Positions 7,069 to 17,240 of a stretch of DNA of 19,250 bases are shown here, in pieces. The stretch's first letter is position 1. Each line of letters opens with the position of its first letter. Source of the DNA: CAZYWA01 sp964650975 [NCBI: uncultured bacterium] (GTDB taxonomy: Bacteria > JADJOY01); the NCBI GenBank assembly GCA_964650975.1, contig CAZYWA010000094.1, forward strand, positions 1-19,250, in the 5' to 3' direction. Below the pieces are notes generated by a model, which did no database searches, had not been told where the DNA came from, and saw only the letters and a program-made list of their open reading frames with translations. A program made the position numbers and the translations under genes.

Positions 7069-8772
7069 GTGAGCACCAAATCGTCGGGAACGGAACAGCG
7101 CAAGACAGCGCGCTTCGACGTTTCACTGCCGGTCCGTTTCACCGAGGACGGCGAAAACTTCTCCGAAGGGGTGGTCACGTCGATCAGCACGATCGGCATG
7201 TTCATCCAGACGCAGCGCGTGCCCGCGCTCAGCGGCTCGGTGTGGTTCGACGTGGGTTTCGGCGGCGGACTGGCGCCGGTGCGCGGACGCGCCAAGGTCG
7301 GAACCCTCAACCGGCGCTTCGGTACCGACGTGGTCACCGGCTTCGGCATCGAGTTCGAGAACCCGCGCGACGAGGTGGGCGAGCTCTTGGCCGAGCTCGA
7401 GCCCGTGTACCCGGGTGCCGTGAAGCTCGACACGCAGGGAAGCCTGGTGTGGCCGATCGCGCTCGATCCCGGCCGGCCCGGACCGGGTCACGAGGGCGAC
7501 GGGTTGCGGATCGGCTGGAAGGGCGGCTGGGTGGGCCCGGGCGGCGACGGAGGCACCGAGGCCGCCGCGGTCGCGATCGGCGCCTCGCTCAACCGGCCCA
7601 TCCAGGATTACCTGGAGATGGTGCGCGACCTGAATCCGCAGATCCTCGCCTGCGACGAAGAGCTCCTTCCGTTCGCGTACCAGGGACGCACGCTGGGACC
7701 TGCTCAGGGCATCGCCAAAGGGACGCTCATCGCCGGGCTCATGGCGCTCGACCACGAGCAGGAGGCGCGCTCGGCCGGCGCTCCCGCCGCCGGCACTGCA
7801 GCCGCGGTCGACCCGGAAGCCGGCGGCGCGGCCGAGCCAGCCGCGTGGAGCCTCGATCTCTCCGACGAGGGCGATGCCCCGAGCGCTCCCCCGCCTGCCG
7901 CGCACGAGCCGGCTCCGGCCGGGGCCGAGCCGAAGCTCCGCGCCGCCGACGCGGAGGCGGCACGGGGCCGCGCGCTCCTCGACCTGCTGGCGGCGCAGAT
8001 GCGCATCATCGACGACCTGAGCTGCGGCGGATGGCGTCTCGAGCACATGTGGTCCGAGCAGCTCGACTCGATCGATCAGGGCAGCGCGCTCTTCGAGGAC
8101 GCGGCCGCGCGACTGGCGGCGGCCGGCGGGCAGGCTCGCGAGCCCGCGTCCGACACGCTGGGGGGCATGGACGCGGTTCGCGGCTTCGTGGCGCGGGTGC
8201 TGTGGAATGCCCGCGCGATCACGCCCTCGGACGACGTGTTCCGCGCCTACGACGACTTCACCCACGGCCAGCGCGAGGCGGAAGCCGAGGCGCGGGTCGA
8301 TCGGGCGGTCGCCCGCAGGAAGATGTTCGACGCCGCGCCGGGCGCGACGGCGACCGTGCGCGTTCGCACCCGCGGCAAGACACCGGTGTGGGAAATCGTG
8401 GCCGTGGTCGTGCTGGTGGCGGGAGCGGCCGCGGCGGGCTACTGGAGTCTGCAGCGGTCGAAGGAGCGCCTGGACGAATTCAAGGTTCGTCCAGGCGGTC
8501 AGCTCACCGTCGACGCCATCGAGCAGGGCTTCGCCGAATCGAAGACCGACATCGTGTCGATGACGATCGACGCGGTCGAGAGCGCGGGAACCACCGCTCG
8601 GGTCACCGTTCCGCTCGCGTGGGTATCGAAGCCCAAGGCGCGGCGCCAGCGCGAAGCGGAAGTGCTGTGCAGCGTGCTCGCCGACCGGGGCTACGTGGCC
8701 GCCTCGATCGTCACGTCCGAAGGGATCGTGCGCGCCGAGTGGAAAAAGGGCGTGCTCAAGCTGGTCGAGTAG
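7069..8772 (+). CDS. PilZ-domain protein with C-terminal transmembrane helix
   Basis: The 567-residue protein starts at GTG 7069. Residues about 8-110 resemble a PilZ domain: R11-x-x-x-R15 precedes the first strand, and SISTIG stands where c-di-GMP-binding PilZ domains have (D/N)xSxxG, so the first motif residue is Ser. A central region of no recognised family (IQDYLEMVRDLNPQILACDEE) and an Ala/Pro/Glu-rich linker (about 240-300) follow, then a helical region. A single transmembrane segment begins at about residue 440 (EIVAVVVLVAGAAAAGYW), followed by a C-terminal domain of about 100 residues. Most of the protein would then be cytoplasmic. A role in c-di-GMP-linked envelope or motility control is inference. 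It is followed after 20 nt by a lipoprotein gene, probably in one transcript. No strong ribosome binding site is visible. Confidence 0.72.
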   Translation: MSTKSSGTEQRKTARFDVSLPVRFTEDGENFSEGVVTSISTIGMFIQTQRVPALSGSVWFDVGFGGGLAPVRGRAKVGTLNRRFGTDVVTGFGIEFENPRDEVGELLAELEPVYPGAVKLDTQGSLVWPIALDPGRPGPGHEGDGLRIGWKGGWVGPGGDGGTEAAAVAIGASLNRPIQDYLEMVRDLNPQILACDEELLPFAYQGRTLGPAQGIAKGTLIAGLMALDHEQEARSAGAPAAGTAAAVDPEAGGAAEPAAWSLDLSDEGDAPSAPPPAAHEPAPAGAEPKLRAADAEAARGRALLDLLAAQMRIIDDLSCGGWRLEHMWSEQLDSIDQGSALFEDAAARLAAAGGQAREPASDTLGGMDAVRGFVARVLWNARAITPSDDVFRAYDDFTHGQREAEAEARVDRAVARRKMFDAAPGATATVRVRTRGKTPVWEIVAVVVLVAGAAAAGYWSLQRSKERLDEFKVRPGGQLTVDAIEQGFAESKTDIVSMTIDAVESAGTTARVTVPLAWVSKPKARRQREAEVLCSVLADRGYVAASIVTSEGIVRAEWKKGVLKLVE

Positions 8773-8792
8773 CGTCCTCTCGCGCGCACCCC

Positions 8793-9581
8793 ATGCCGCG
8801 AATCGGACCGCTTCGCCTCGCCTTGTTCTCGCTCGGGCTGGCGTTCGCGGCCGCGGGGTGCTCGACGCTCGATGGCAGCGCCCAGTCGGCGGCCCGCGAC
8901 GATTTCGCACGCGCCTCGCACGCGCAAGCCGAAGCGGATCGCCTGAAGCCGACGCGCGATCAGCAAAACGTCTACGCCGTCCGGCTCCGTCAGGCGCGCG
9001 AGGCGCTCGATCGCCACGACTGGACCCAGGCCTCGCACGCGAGCCAGCTGGCGCTCGAGCAGGCGAGCGCATTCCACGACCAGAAGGTCGCGCACGGCGC
9101 CGAGGTCGCGACCCTGATCTCGGACGCGGGAGCGCAGGTCGACGACGCGCAGGACCACCCCGATCCGCGCGTCGACCTGCCCAATTTCGTCTACTACGTG
9201 TCGAACGAGATCCACGCGGCCCAGGCCGCGTACGACCAGCTGGACTACGACACCGCCGAGAAGTCGGCGCTGCGCGCGCACGCGCTGATCGACAAGAAGG
9301 CGGAGTTCTTCACCAGGCCGGTGAGCGAATCGATCGCCGTCGACCCGGCCCAAGCGGCCGCCGCCACGTCGCCGCGCTCCTCTGGACCGGTGGTTTGCTA
9401 CTGGCCCAGCCGATCCGGATATCTCGCCGCCTGCTCGGTGGTCGCCGACCGGACCGAGCCCTCGGCCGACGAGGAATGCAAGGTCCACGGCTTCCCGCGC
9501 GCGATTTCGTTCGGCGACGCCAAAGGCGCCTTCAGCTGGTACGACGGCCACTGCTGCCCCCGGTTTCGCTCCCAGCGCTGA
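8793..9581 (+). CDS. Small predicted lipoprotein with helical region and Cys-rich tail
   Basis: The 262-residue protein has a signal peptide ending FAAAGC with Cys23, a lipobox. The body is rich in charged helices (about 30-180; for example RLRQAREALDRHDW and YDQLDYDTAEKSALRAHALI), reminiscent of TPR-like or DUF4398-type periplasmic proteins. The C-terminal 70 residues contain five cysteines (CYWPSRSGYLAAC, EECKV, HCCPRF), probably disulfide bonded. Function is not recognisable. It lies 20 nt after the PilZ-domain gene, consistent with a shared operon and a shared envelope role. The ATG at 8793 is the natural start for the signal peptide, although no good ribosome binding site precedes it. 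Confidence 0.75.
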   Translation: MPRIGPLRLALFSLGLAFAAAGCSTLDGSAQSAARDDFARASHAQAEADRLKPTRDQQNVYAVRLRQAREALDRHDWTQASHASQLALEQASAFHDQKVAHGAEVATLISDAGAQVDDAQDHPDPRVDLPNFVYYVSNEIHAAQAAYDQLDYDTAEKSALRAHALIDKKAEFFTRPVSESIAVDPAQAAAATSPRSSGPVVCYWPSRSGYLAACSVVADRTEPSADEECKVHGFPRAISFGDAKGAFSWYDGHCCPRFRSQR

Positions 9582-9612
9582 GCACCGCTCGCCGGGACGC
9601 AGTCGAGCGGCC

Positions 9613-9632
9613 GAGCCAAACAGCGTTGGCTC
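9613..9632. repeat. Perfect 7-bp hairpin after the lipoprotein gene
   Basis: GAGCCAA (9613-9619) pairs with TTGGCTC (9626-9632) around a 6-nt loop, 31 nt after the stop. No T run follows, so it may protect the 3' end or be a weak terminator rather than a canonical intrinsic one. Confidence 0.5.
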
Positions 9633-9663
9633 AGACGGTGTGGACAAAATCGGATCATTGCCC

Positions 9664-9683
9664 GGAGCGCTTCCTCCGAAGCG
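9664..9683 (+). repeat. Possible degenerate REP-like element (short loop)
   Basis: GGAG (9664-9667) is followed by a perfect 6-bp stem CGCTTC/GAAGCG with the loop CTCC. The foot and stem lengths match the family, but the 8-nt loop is reduced to 4. It lies 14 bp before element R3a. It may be a deletion derivative or coincidence. Confidence 0.35.
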
Positions 9684-9697
9684 ATCTCCTGCTGTTT

Positions 9698-9721
9698 GGA
9701 GGGACGCGGTCCCTCGCGTCC
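9698..9721 (+). repeat. REP-like palindromic element R3a (stem type B)
   Basis: GGAG (9698-9701), arm GGACGC (9702-9707), loop GGTCCCTC (9708-9715), arm GCGTCC (9716-9721), then tail GCAGCG. It pairs with R3b in the opposite relative orientation to the other pairs: here the GGAG feet face outward. Confidence 0.9.
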
Positions 9722-9750
9722 GCAGCGTCTGAACCAAGATGGACGCCTGC

Positions 9751-9774
9751 GGCTGCGAGGGACCGCAGCCCTCC
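9751..9774 (-). repeat. REP-like palindromic element R3b (stem type A)
   Basis: On the minus strand: GGAG (9774-9771), arm GGCTGC (9770-9765), loop GGTCCCTC (9764-9757), arm GCAGCC (9756-9751). It is the partner of R3a across a 29-bp spacer. Confidence 0.9.
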
Positions 9775-9876
9775 GACGAGCAGGCGCAGACGCTCGAGCG
9801 ATTTCCCGCCACGCAGGCCGCTGATCCAAGCGGCTGAATTTCTTTCGTCTACGCCCTCTGACGCACCCGGCGGGGT

Positions 9877-9899
9877 CTGGGGTCTTCGCAAGACCCCAG
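9877..9899. repeat. 10-bp hairpin with 3-nt loop between convergent genes
   Basis: CTGGGGTCTT (9877-9886) pairs perfectly with AAGACCCCAG (9890-9899) around CGC. It lies downstream of both convergent genes and could stop or stabilise either transcript, but no U tract follows on either strand. Confidence 0.5.
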
Positions 9900-9913
9900 G
9901 GACACGTTCTGGG

Positions 9914-9937
9914 CGGGGAGCTTGAAAGGGCCCCCCG
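9914..9937 (-). terminator. Stop-proximal hairpin of uvrA (shared repeat with 19199-19221)
   Basis: On the minus strand, a few nt after the uvrA TGA, CGGGGGGC pairs with GCTCCCCG (one G-U) around CCTTTCAA. No U run follows, so it is a terminator-like 3' hairpin rather than a canonical terminator. From the stop codon onward the sequence closely resembles the one after the SecD-head-like gene at 19189-19227. Confidence 0.5.
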
Positions 9938-9944
9938 AGGAAAC

Positions 9945-12827
9945 TCAGCGCCGCGGCAGCAGCGGGCGCAGGAAGCGGCCGGTGTGGGAGGCGGTGACCT
10001 GGGCGATCTTTTCCGGCGGGCCTTCGGCGACCAGCTCGCCGCCACGGTCGCCAGCCTCCGGACCCAGGTCCACGATCCAGTCGCTCGACTTCACCACGTC
10101 GAGGTTGTGCTCGATCACGATCACGGAATTTCCCTGATCGACCAGCCGTTGCAGCACTTCGAGGAGCTTCCGCACGTCGTCGAAGTGAAGGCCGGTGGTG
10201 GGCTCGTCGAGGATGTAGATGGTGCGGCCGGTGGCGCGCTTGGCGAGCTCGCGGGCGAGCTTCACGCGCTGGGCCTCGCCGCCCGAGAGTGTGGTGGCTT
10301 GCTGGCCGAGGCGGACGTAGCCGAGGCCCACTTGCTTCAAGGTCTCGAGCTTGGTGCGGATCGGGGGCACGGCCCCGAGCACTTCGAGCGCTTCGTCGAC
10401 GGTGAGGTCGAGCACCTGCGCGATCGATTTTCCCTTGTAGGTGACCTCGAGCGTGTCGCGGTTGTAGCGCTGGCCGTGACAGGCGTCGCACGTCACGTAC
10501 ACGTCAGGAAGAAAGTGCATCTCGATCTTCACGATGCCGTCGCCACCGCACTCCTCGCAGCGGCCGCCTTTGACGTTGAAGCTGTACCGGCCCGGTCCCC
10601 AGCCCCGCACCTTCGACTCGGGGAGCTCCGCGAAGAGCTCGCGCACCGGCGCGAAGAGGCCGGTGTAGGTAGCCGGATTCGATCGCGGGGTACGGCCGAT
10701 CGGCGATTGATCGATGTCGATCACCTTGTCGAGGTGCTCGAGCCCCTCGATGCGCGCGGTGGCGCCCGCCGCGGAGCGAGTGCCGAGCAACCGCTGCTCG
10801 ATCGCCGGAAACAGCGTGTCGATGATCAGGCTCGATTTTCCCGAGCCCGAAACTCCGGTGACGCAGGTCAGGCAGCCGAGCGGGATGCGCACGTCGATGT
10901 TCTTCAGGTTGTTGAGACTGGCTCCTTTCACCGCGAGCCAGCGCGACGACGGCGCGCGCCTCGTCTCGGGCACCGGCACCGAGCGCTTGCCGCTCAGATA
11001 GGCACCGGTGAGCGACGCGGCATTCGACTCGAGCTGCGCAGGCGTGCCCGCCGCGACGATCTCGCCGCCGTGCAGGCCGGCGCCCGGCCCCATGTCGATC
11101 ACCCAGTCGGCGGCGCGGATCATCGCCTCGTCATGCTCGACCACGATCACCGTGTTGCCGAGATCGCGCAGCCGCTCGAGGGTGCGGATCAGCCGGTCGT
11201 TGTCGCGCTGGTGCAGACCGATCGAGGGCTCGTCGAGGACGTAGAGAACGCCCGAGAGCGCCGAGCCGATCTGGGTGGCGAGCCGGATGCGCTGCGCCTC
11301 GCCGCCCGAAAGCGTCGCGGCGGCACGATCGAGGGCCAGGTACTCGATGCCCACGTCCTCCAGAAAACGCAGCCGCTCGCCCGCTTCCTTGACGATCCTC
11401 TCGGCCACCGCGCGCTCGCGCGGCTTGAGATCGAGGTTCTTCAGGAACGAGTGCGCGGCGCTGATGGAGAGCGACTCCACGTCGCGAATGCTGCGTCCCG
11501 CGATGCGCACCGCGAGGCTCTCCGGCCTGAGCCGCGCACCTTTGCAGTCGGGACACGGGCGCACGCTCATGAAGCGCTCGATATCCTCGCGCACCCAGTC
11601 GGACTCGGTCTGGCGGTAGCGCCCCTCGAGGCTCGGGATCACGCCTTCCCAGGCCTTCCGATAAGTCGTCTCGCTACGGCTGGTGCGGTAGACGAACTCG
11701 ATCTCCTCGGGGCCGGTGCCACGCAGGATTCCATTCCGGGCTTTGGCGGGCAGCTCGGCCCACGGCGTCGCCGGATCGACGCCGAGATGCTTCACCAGCC
11801 CCTCGATCACGCCCGCGTAAGCCGACGAGCCGTCCTCGTTCTTCCGCTGCCACGGCGCGATCGCGCCGCCCGCCAGCGACTTCTTGGGATCGGGCACCAC
11901 CAGCTCCTCGTCGAAGAAGAGCTTGGTGCCGAGACCGTCGCAGCCCGGACAGGCGCCGTAGGGACTGTTGAACGAGAACATCCGCGGCGTCAGCTCGGGC
12001 AAGCTGGTGCCGTGCTCGATGCACGCGAAGCGCTCGCTCATGAGCTCCTCGCCCGTCGGGCCGCCGGTGATCAGCACCAGGCCTTCGCCGATCCCGAGCG
12101 CCGTCGCGAGGCTGTCGGCCAGGCGACGCTCGATGCCGGTGCGCACCACCAGCCGGTCGACCACCACGTCGATGGTGTGCGCCACCTTCTTGTCGAGCGA
12201 GATCGGCGCGTCGAGGTCGCGCATCTCGTCGTCGATGCGCACCCGCAGGAAACCTTTCCGCTTCAGCTCGTCGAGCTCTTTCCGGAACTCGCCCTTCCGG
12301 CCGCGCACCAGCGGCGCCAGCACCTGGATCTTGGAATCGCGCGGGTAAGCGAGGATCCGGTCCACCATCTGCTGCGGCGTCTGGCTGGCGATCGGCCGTC
12401 CGCACACCGGGCAGTGCGGCTTCCCGGCGCGCGCGTAGAGCAAGCGCAGGTAATCGTGGATCTCGGTGACCGTGCCGACGGTGGAGCGCGGGTTGCGGCT
12501 GGTGGTGCGCTGCTCGATCGCGATCGCGGGCGAGAGGCCCTCGATCGAATCGACGTCGGGCTTTTCCATCCGCTCCAGGAATTGCCGCGCGTAAGCCGAG
12601 AGACTTTCCACGTAACGGCGCTGGCCCTCGGCGTAGAGCGTGTCGAAGGCGAGCGAGGATTTGCCCGATCCCGAGAGGCCGGTGACCACCACCAGCTGGT
12701 TGCGCGGGATGGTGACGTCGAAGCCCTTGAGGTTGTGCTCGCGGGCGCCGCGGATGGTGATGGCGCGCGCTTCGCCGCGCGGCGGCGAAGCGTCGGTGTC
12801 GAACGGGCGATCGGAACGAGGGCTCAC
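9945..12827 (-). CDS. uvrA: UvrA, excinuclease ABC subunit A
   Basis: The 960-residue protein is the damage-recognition ATPase of nucleotide excision repair, acting with UvrB and UvrC. Two ABC modules are complete. Walker A motifs are GLSGSGKSS (from residue 50) and GVSGSGKSS, the signatures are [12 protein letters not shown] and [12 protein letters not shown], and the Walker B segments are [11 protein letters not shown] and [11 protein letters not shown]. Zinc-site cysteines appear as CPVCG, CPGCDG, CPDCKG and CEECGG...CDACHG. The start is GTG 12827-12825, which gives the family's usual length; conserved sequence begins at [12 protein letters not shown] (residue 23). The frame stays open far upstream, but that part overlaps hutG antisense and is not homologous. 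No Shine-Dalgarno sequence is visible; a hairpin sits directly before the start. I see no LexA-type operator. It is divergent from the hut cluster. Confidence 0.97.
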   Translation of the reverse strand: MSPRSDRPFDTDASPPRGEARAITIRGAREHNLKGFDVTIPRNQLVVVTGLSGSGKSSLAFDTLYAEGQRRYVESLSAYARQFLERMEKPDVDSIEGLSPAIAIEQRTTSRNPRSTVGTVTEIHDYLRLLYARAGKPHCPVCGRPIASQTPQQMVDRILAYPRDSKIQVLAPLVRGRKGEFRKELDELKRKGFLRVRIDDEMRDLDAPISLDKKVAHTIDVVVDRLVVRTGIERRLADSLATALGIGEGLVLITGGPTGEELMSERFACIEHGTSLPELTPRMFSFNSPYGACPGCDGLGTKLFFDEELVVPDPKKSLAGGAIAPWQRKNEDGSSAYAGVIEGLVKHLGVDPATPWAELPAKARNGILRGTGPEEIEFVYRTSRSETTYRKAWEGVIPSLEGRYRQTESDWVREDIERFMSVRPCPDCKGARLRPESLAVRIAGRSIRDVESLSISAAHSFLKNLDLKPRERAVAERIVKEAGERLRFLEDVGIEYLALDRAAATLSGGEAQRIRLATQIGSALSGVLYVLDEPSIGLHQRDNDRLIRTLERLRDLGNTVIVVEHDEAMIRAADWVIDMGPGAGLHGGEIVAAGTPAQLESNAASLTGAYLSGKRSVPVPETRRAPSSRWLAVKGASLNNLKNIDVRIPLGCLTCVTGVSGSGKSSLIIDTLFPAIEQRLLGTRSAAGATARIEGLEHLDKVIDIDQSPIGRTPRSNPATYTGLFAPVRELFAELPESKVRGWGPGRYSFNVKGGRCEECGGDGIVKIEMHFLPDVYVTCDACHGQRYNRDTLEVTYKGKSIAQVLDLTVDEALEVLGAVPPIRTKLETLKQVGLGYVRLGQQATTLSGGEAQRVKLARELAKRATGRTIYILDEPTTGLHFDDVRKLLEVLQRLVDQGNSVIVIEHNLDVVKSSDWIVDLGPEAGDRGGELVAEGPPEKIAQVTASHTGRFLRPLLPRR

Positions 12828-12829
12828 GG

Positions 12830-12857
12830 GGGCATCCAGGCACTGGGCTGGACGCCC
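12830..12857 (-). promoter_or_regulatory. Hairpin abutting the uvrA start codon
   Basis: GGGCATCCAG (12830-12839) and CTGGACGCCC (12848-12857) pair at 9 of 10 positions around an 8-nt loop, ending two bases before the GTG start on the minus strand. In the uvrA leader it would occupy the normal ribosome-binding position. Functional relevance is inferred only. Confidence 0.4.
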
Positions 12858-12977
12858 GAGTGTAAGGACCGCCCACGGCGATGGCACATGCACGTGGGTG
12901 TCCCTCCCGAAACAAGAGCACGATGGCGCGCTTTCGGACCGGGGACGAGCCGCCATTCGCTGTAGGATGGGAAGGCG

Positions 12978-13916
12978 ATGCCCATCCACGACCCTCTGTG
13001 GTTTCGCGCCGATCAGTGGCTCACGGGCGGCTCTGGCGCGGCCGCGGCCGAGCCGGCCCTCGCCGTCGTTGGCGTGCCCAACTCGGCGTCGTCGCTCTCG
13101 CCGTCGCAGGCGTACCGGACCCCGGCGCGGCTGCGAGACGTGCTCGGGCGGCTCTCGACCTTCGACGGTGACACCGGGCTCGATCTGCGCGAGCTGCCGG
13201 TGGTGGATCGCGGCGACTGGCCGGTCGCGGATCTCGACATGCACGCCGTTCCGGCGGCCGTCGAGGACGCGGCGGCGCGCCTCGATCCTTCGCCCGTGCA
13301 CGCGTTCCTGGGCGGCGACAACGCGATCACCCGGCCGCTGGTGCGAGGTCTCGCTCGCGCCCTGGGCGGCGATTTGCGCTCGATCGGCGTGCTCACCCTC
13401 GACGCGCACCACGATGTCCGCACCCTCGATCGCGGTCCCACCAACGGCACGCCCATCCGCGGTCTGATCGAGGACGGCCTGCCGGGCCCGCACGTCGCGC
13501 AGGTGGGCATTCTCGCGTTCGCCAACTCACGCGAGTACCGGAACTATTGCGACGAGCACGAGATCTGGGTGGCGACGATGGCCGACGTCGAGCGGCGCGG
13601 CGTCGACGTGGTGACCGGCGAGGCGCTGGCCAGGCTCGCGAGCCGCTGCGAGCGGATCCTCGTGGACGTGGACGTCGACGTGCTGGACCGAGCGTTCGCG
13701 CCGGGCTGCCCGGGCTCGCGCCCGGGCGGGATGTCGCCGCGCCAGCTCTTCACGGCCACGCGAATCTGCGGTCGCCACCCCAAGGTGTGCGCCGCGGATT
13801 TCGTGGAGGTGGACCCCGAGCGCGACGTCGCGGAGATCACGCTGCTCAACACCGCCACGGCGTTGCTCTCGTTCGCGGCCGGCCTCGCCGAGCGCCTCGC
13901 GGGGACGGCACCGTGA
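12978..13916 (+). CDS. hutG: Formimidoylglutamase (ureohydrolase family), histidine degradation
   Basis: The 312-residue protein belongs to the arginase/agmatinase/HutG superfamily. Motifs seen are [10 protein letters not shown] (112-115), LDAHHD (142-146) and DVDVDVLD (230-237), then PGSRPGG; these supply the binuclear Mn site. The first motif has Asn115 where arginases have the metal-ligand His of GGDH, a notable substitution. As first gene before hutH, hutU and hutI, its likely reaction is N-formimidoyl-L-glutamate + water to glutamate + formamide, the last step of the four-enzyme route. ATG 12978 is preceded by GGGAAGG with a short spacer. Its TGA overlaps the hutH GTG by four bases (GTGA), implying coupling. 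Agmatinase or another ureohydrolase activity is possible on sequence alone; context favours HutG. Confidence 0.82.
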   Translation: MPIHDPLWFRADQWLTGGSGAAAAEPALAVVGVPNSASSLSPSQAYRTPARLRDVLGRLSTFDGDTGLDLRELPVVDRGDWPVADLDMHAVPAAVEDAAARLDPSPVHAFLGGDNAITRPLVRGLARALGGDLRSIGVLTLDAHHDVRTLDRGPTNGTPIRGLIEDGLPGPHVAQVGILAFANSREYRNYCDEHEIWVATMADVERRGVDVVTGEALARLASRCERILVDVDVDVLDRAFAPGCPGSRPGGMSPRQLFTATRICGRHPKVCAADFVEVDPERDVAEITLLNTATALLSFAAGLAERLAGTAP

Positions 13917-15466
13917 AGGAGGCCGTGAAGAAGCAGGTCACGATCCGCCGCGGTCCGCTCACCTTCGACGACGTGCTCGCCGTCGCGGCGCGGCGCGCTG
14001 AGATCGTGCTCGATCCCGAGGTGCTGCCGCCGATGCGGCGCTCGCGTGCGGTGGTCGAGACAGCGCTCACCGAAGGGCAAGTGGTCTACGGCGTCACCAC
14101 CGGCTTCGGCGCGCTCGCCAACACCCGCATCGATCCCACCGAGGCGAGCGCGCTCCAGCTTCGATTGGTGCGGAGCCACGCGGCCGGTGTGGGCGATCCG
14201 CTCCCGGATCCGCTGGTGCGCGCGATGCTGCTGTTGCGAGCGCGGACGCTGGCGCAGGGCTATTCGGGAGTGCGGCCGCTGGTGGTCGAGCGCTACCTGG
14301 ATTTCCTGCGCCTCGATCTCCTGCCCGCGGTTCCCGATCGCGGCTCGGTCGGTGCGTCGGGTGATCTGGCGCCGTTCGCGCACCTGGCGCTGCCTCTGGT
14401 GGGCGAGGGATTGCTGCGTGTCGACGGTGTGGTGACGCCGGCGCGAGAAGCACTCGAGCGCGCCGGGCTGAAGCCGATCGTGCTCGAAGCGAAGGAGGGC
14501 CTGAGCCTGCTCAACGGCACCGAGGGCATGCTCGCCTGGGGCGTGCTCGCGCTCGACCGCGCACGGCGGCTCACCCGCGCCGCGGACATCGCGTGCGCGC
14601 TCTCGATCGAAGCGCTCATGGGCAGCGCGCGGCCGTTTCGCCCGGAGATCCACGCGCTCCGCCCGCATCCCGGGCAGATCGATTCGGCGCGCAACGTCGC
14701 TCGCCTGGTGCAAGGCTCGGGGATCGGCTCGAGCCACGCCGACGATTTCACCCATGCGGTGCAAGACGCCTACAGCCTGCGCTGCGCGCCGCAGGTTCAC
14801 GGTGCCTGCCGCGACGCGCTCAGCCACGCCGCGAACGTGTTCGAGCGCGAGCTGGGCGCCATCGTCGACAACCCCATCATCCTCTTCGAGACGGGCGAGG
14901 TGATCTCCGCGGGAAACTTTCATGGCCAGCCGCTGGCGGTGGCGCTCGACCTGATGGCGATCGCGCTCACCGATCTCGCGAGCATCTCCGAGCGGCGCAT
15001 CGACCGCATGCTCGATCCCGGCCACTCGTCCGGTTTACCGGCGTTCCTGGCGGTGAAGCCCGGCCTCATGAGCGGCTACATGCTCGCGCAGTACACGGCC
15101 GCGGCCCTGGTGGCCGAGTGCCGGGTGCTGAGCCATCCCGCTTCGGTCGAGAGCATCCCCACGTCGGGCAGCCAGGAAGATCACGTGTCGATGGGCTGGG
15201 GCGCCGCGCGCAAGCTCTGGGAAGTGCTGGAGAGCGTCACGCGAGTGCTCGCGGTGGAGCTCTTGTGCGCGGCGCAAGGGGTCGAGTTCCGGGCGCCGCT
15301 CGAGCCCGCTCCGTCGACGGGCGCGGCGCTGGGTGCGGTGCGCGCGATCGCGCCGCGGCTCGTCGAGGACCGCCCGCTCGGCGAGGAAATCGAGGCGATG
15401 ACGGCCGCGATCGAGCGCGGCGACGTCGAGCGGACCGTCGAATCCGTCAGCGGACCGCTGGCATGA
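13913..15466 (+). CDS. hutH: Histidine ammonia-lyase
   Basis: The 517-residue protein converts L-histidine to urocanate and ammonia, the first step of histidine degradation, in the cytoplasm. The [17 protein letters not shown] segment contains Ala148-Ser149-Gly150, which cyclise to the MIO cofactor. YGVTTGFG near the N-terminus carries the catalytic Tyr loop; NGTEGML, NFHGQP and SQEDHVSMG are further family blocks. I chose GTG 13913 because it overlaps the hutG stop, has GGGGA about seven nt upstream, and gives normal length. A second in-frame GTG (13925) lies only two bases after AAGGAGG, too close to be served by it. The gene is followed by a 103-bp gap containing an inverted repeat pair before hutU. 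Confidence 0.96.
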   Translation: MKEAVKKQVTIRRGPLTFDDVLAVAARRAEIVLDPEVLPPMRRSRAVVETALTEGQVVYGVTTGFGALANTRIDPTEASALQLRLVRSHAAGVGDPLPDPLVRAMLLLRARTLAQGYSGVRPLVVERYLDFLRLDLLPAVPDRGSVGASGDLAPFAHLALPLVGEGLLRVDGVVTPAREALERAGLKPIVLEAKEGLSLLNGTEGMLAWGVLALDRARRLTRAADIACALSIEALMGSARPFRPEIHALRPHPGQIDSARNVARLVQGSGIGSSHADDFTHAVQDAYSLRCAPQVHGACRDALSHAANVFERELGAIVDNPIILFETGEVISAGNFHGQPLAVALDLMAIALTDLASISERRIDRMLDPGHSSGLPAFLAVKPGLMSGYMLAQYTAAALVAECRVLSHPASVESIPTSGSQEDHVSMGWGAARKLWEVLESVTRVLAVELLCAAQGVEFRAPLEPAPSTGAALGAVRAIAPRLVEDRPLGEEIEAMTAAIERGDVERTVESVSGPLA

Positions 15467-15489
15467 ACGATCTCTCCATCGAGCACCTC

Positions 15490-15513
15490 GGACGCGAGGG
15501 ACCGCGTCCCTCC
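15490..15513 (-). repeat. REP-like palindromic element R4a (stem type B)
   Basis: On the minus strand: GGAG (15513-15510), arm GGACGC (15509-15504), loop GGTCCCTC (15503-15496), arm GCGTCC (15495-15490). It begins 24 nt after the hutH stop, inside the hut cluster, and is paired with R4b, feet inward. Confidence 0.9.
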
Positions 15514-15538
15514 GAAGGCGACACCGGGTGCCGCTCCC

Positions 15539-15562
15539 GGAGGGCTGCGGTCCCTCGCAGCC
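15539..15562 (+). repeat. REP-like palindromic element R4b (stem type A), abutting hutU start
   Basis: GGAG (15539-15542), arm GGCTGC (15543-15548), loop GGTCCCTC (15549-15556), arm GCAGCC (15557-15562), tail GCAGCG (15563-15568). The hutU ATG begins at 15570, so the hairpin occupies the place where a ribosome binding site would lie. Confidence 0.9.
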
Positions 15563-15569
15563 GCAGCGC

Positions 15570-17232
<1,663 letters not shown>

Positions 17233-17240
<8 letters not shown>

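Larger units (their letters stand above)
9582..9944. other. 363-bp intergenic region between convergent genes, filled with hairpins
   Basis: No coding region is supported here. The stretch separates the lipoprotein gene from uvrA, which converge. It holds a 7-bp hairpin (9613-9632), a GGAG-footed hairpin (9664-9683), an inverted REP-like pair (9698-9774), a 10-bp hairpin (9877-9899) and the stop-proximal hairpin of uvrA (9914-9937). None is followed by a convincing U tract on either strand. Confidence 0.8.

Noticed and set aside
12828-12977. LexA box upstream of uvrA or a HutC site upstream of hutG
   Set aside because: I searched this gap by eye and found no convincing SOS-type or HutC-type palindrome; CACGTG is present but too short to interpret.
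12828-13493. Upstream extension of uvrA on the minus strand
   Set aside because: It runs antisense through hutG and has no UvrA similarity; the 960-residue form from GTG 12827 already has normal family length.
13544-15025. Long minus-strand open frame opposite hutH
   Set aside because: It is antisense to clear hutG and hutH coding sequence and has the composition of a GC-rich shadow frame, with no recognisable motif.
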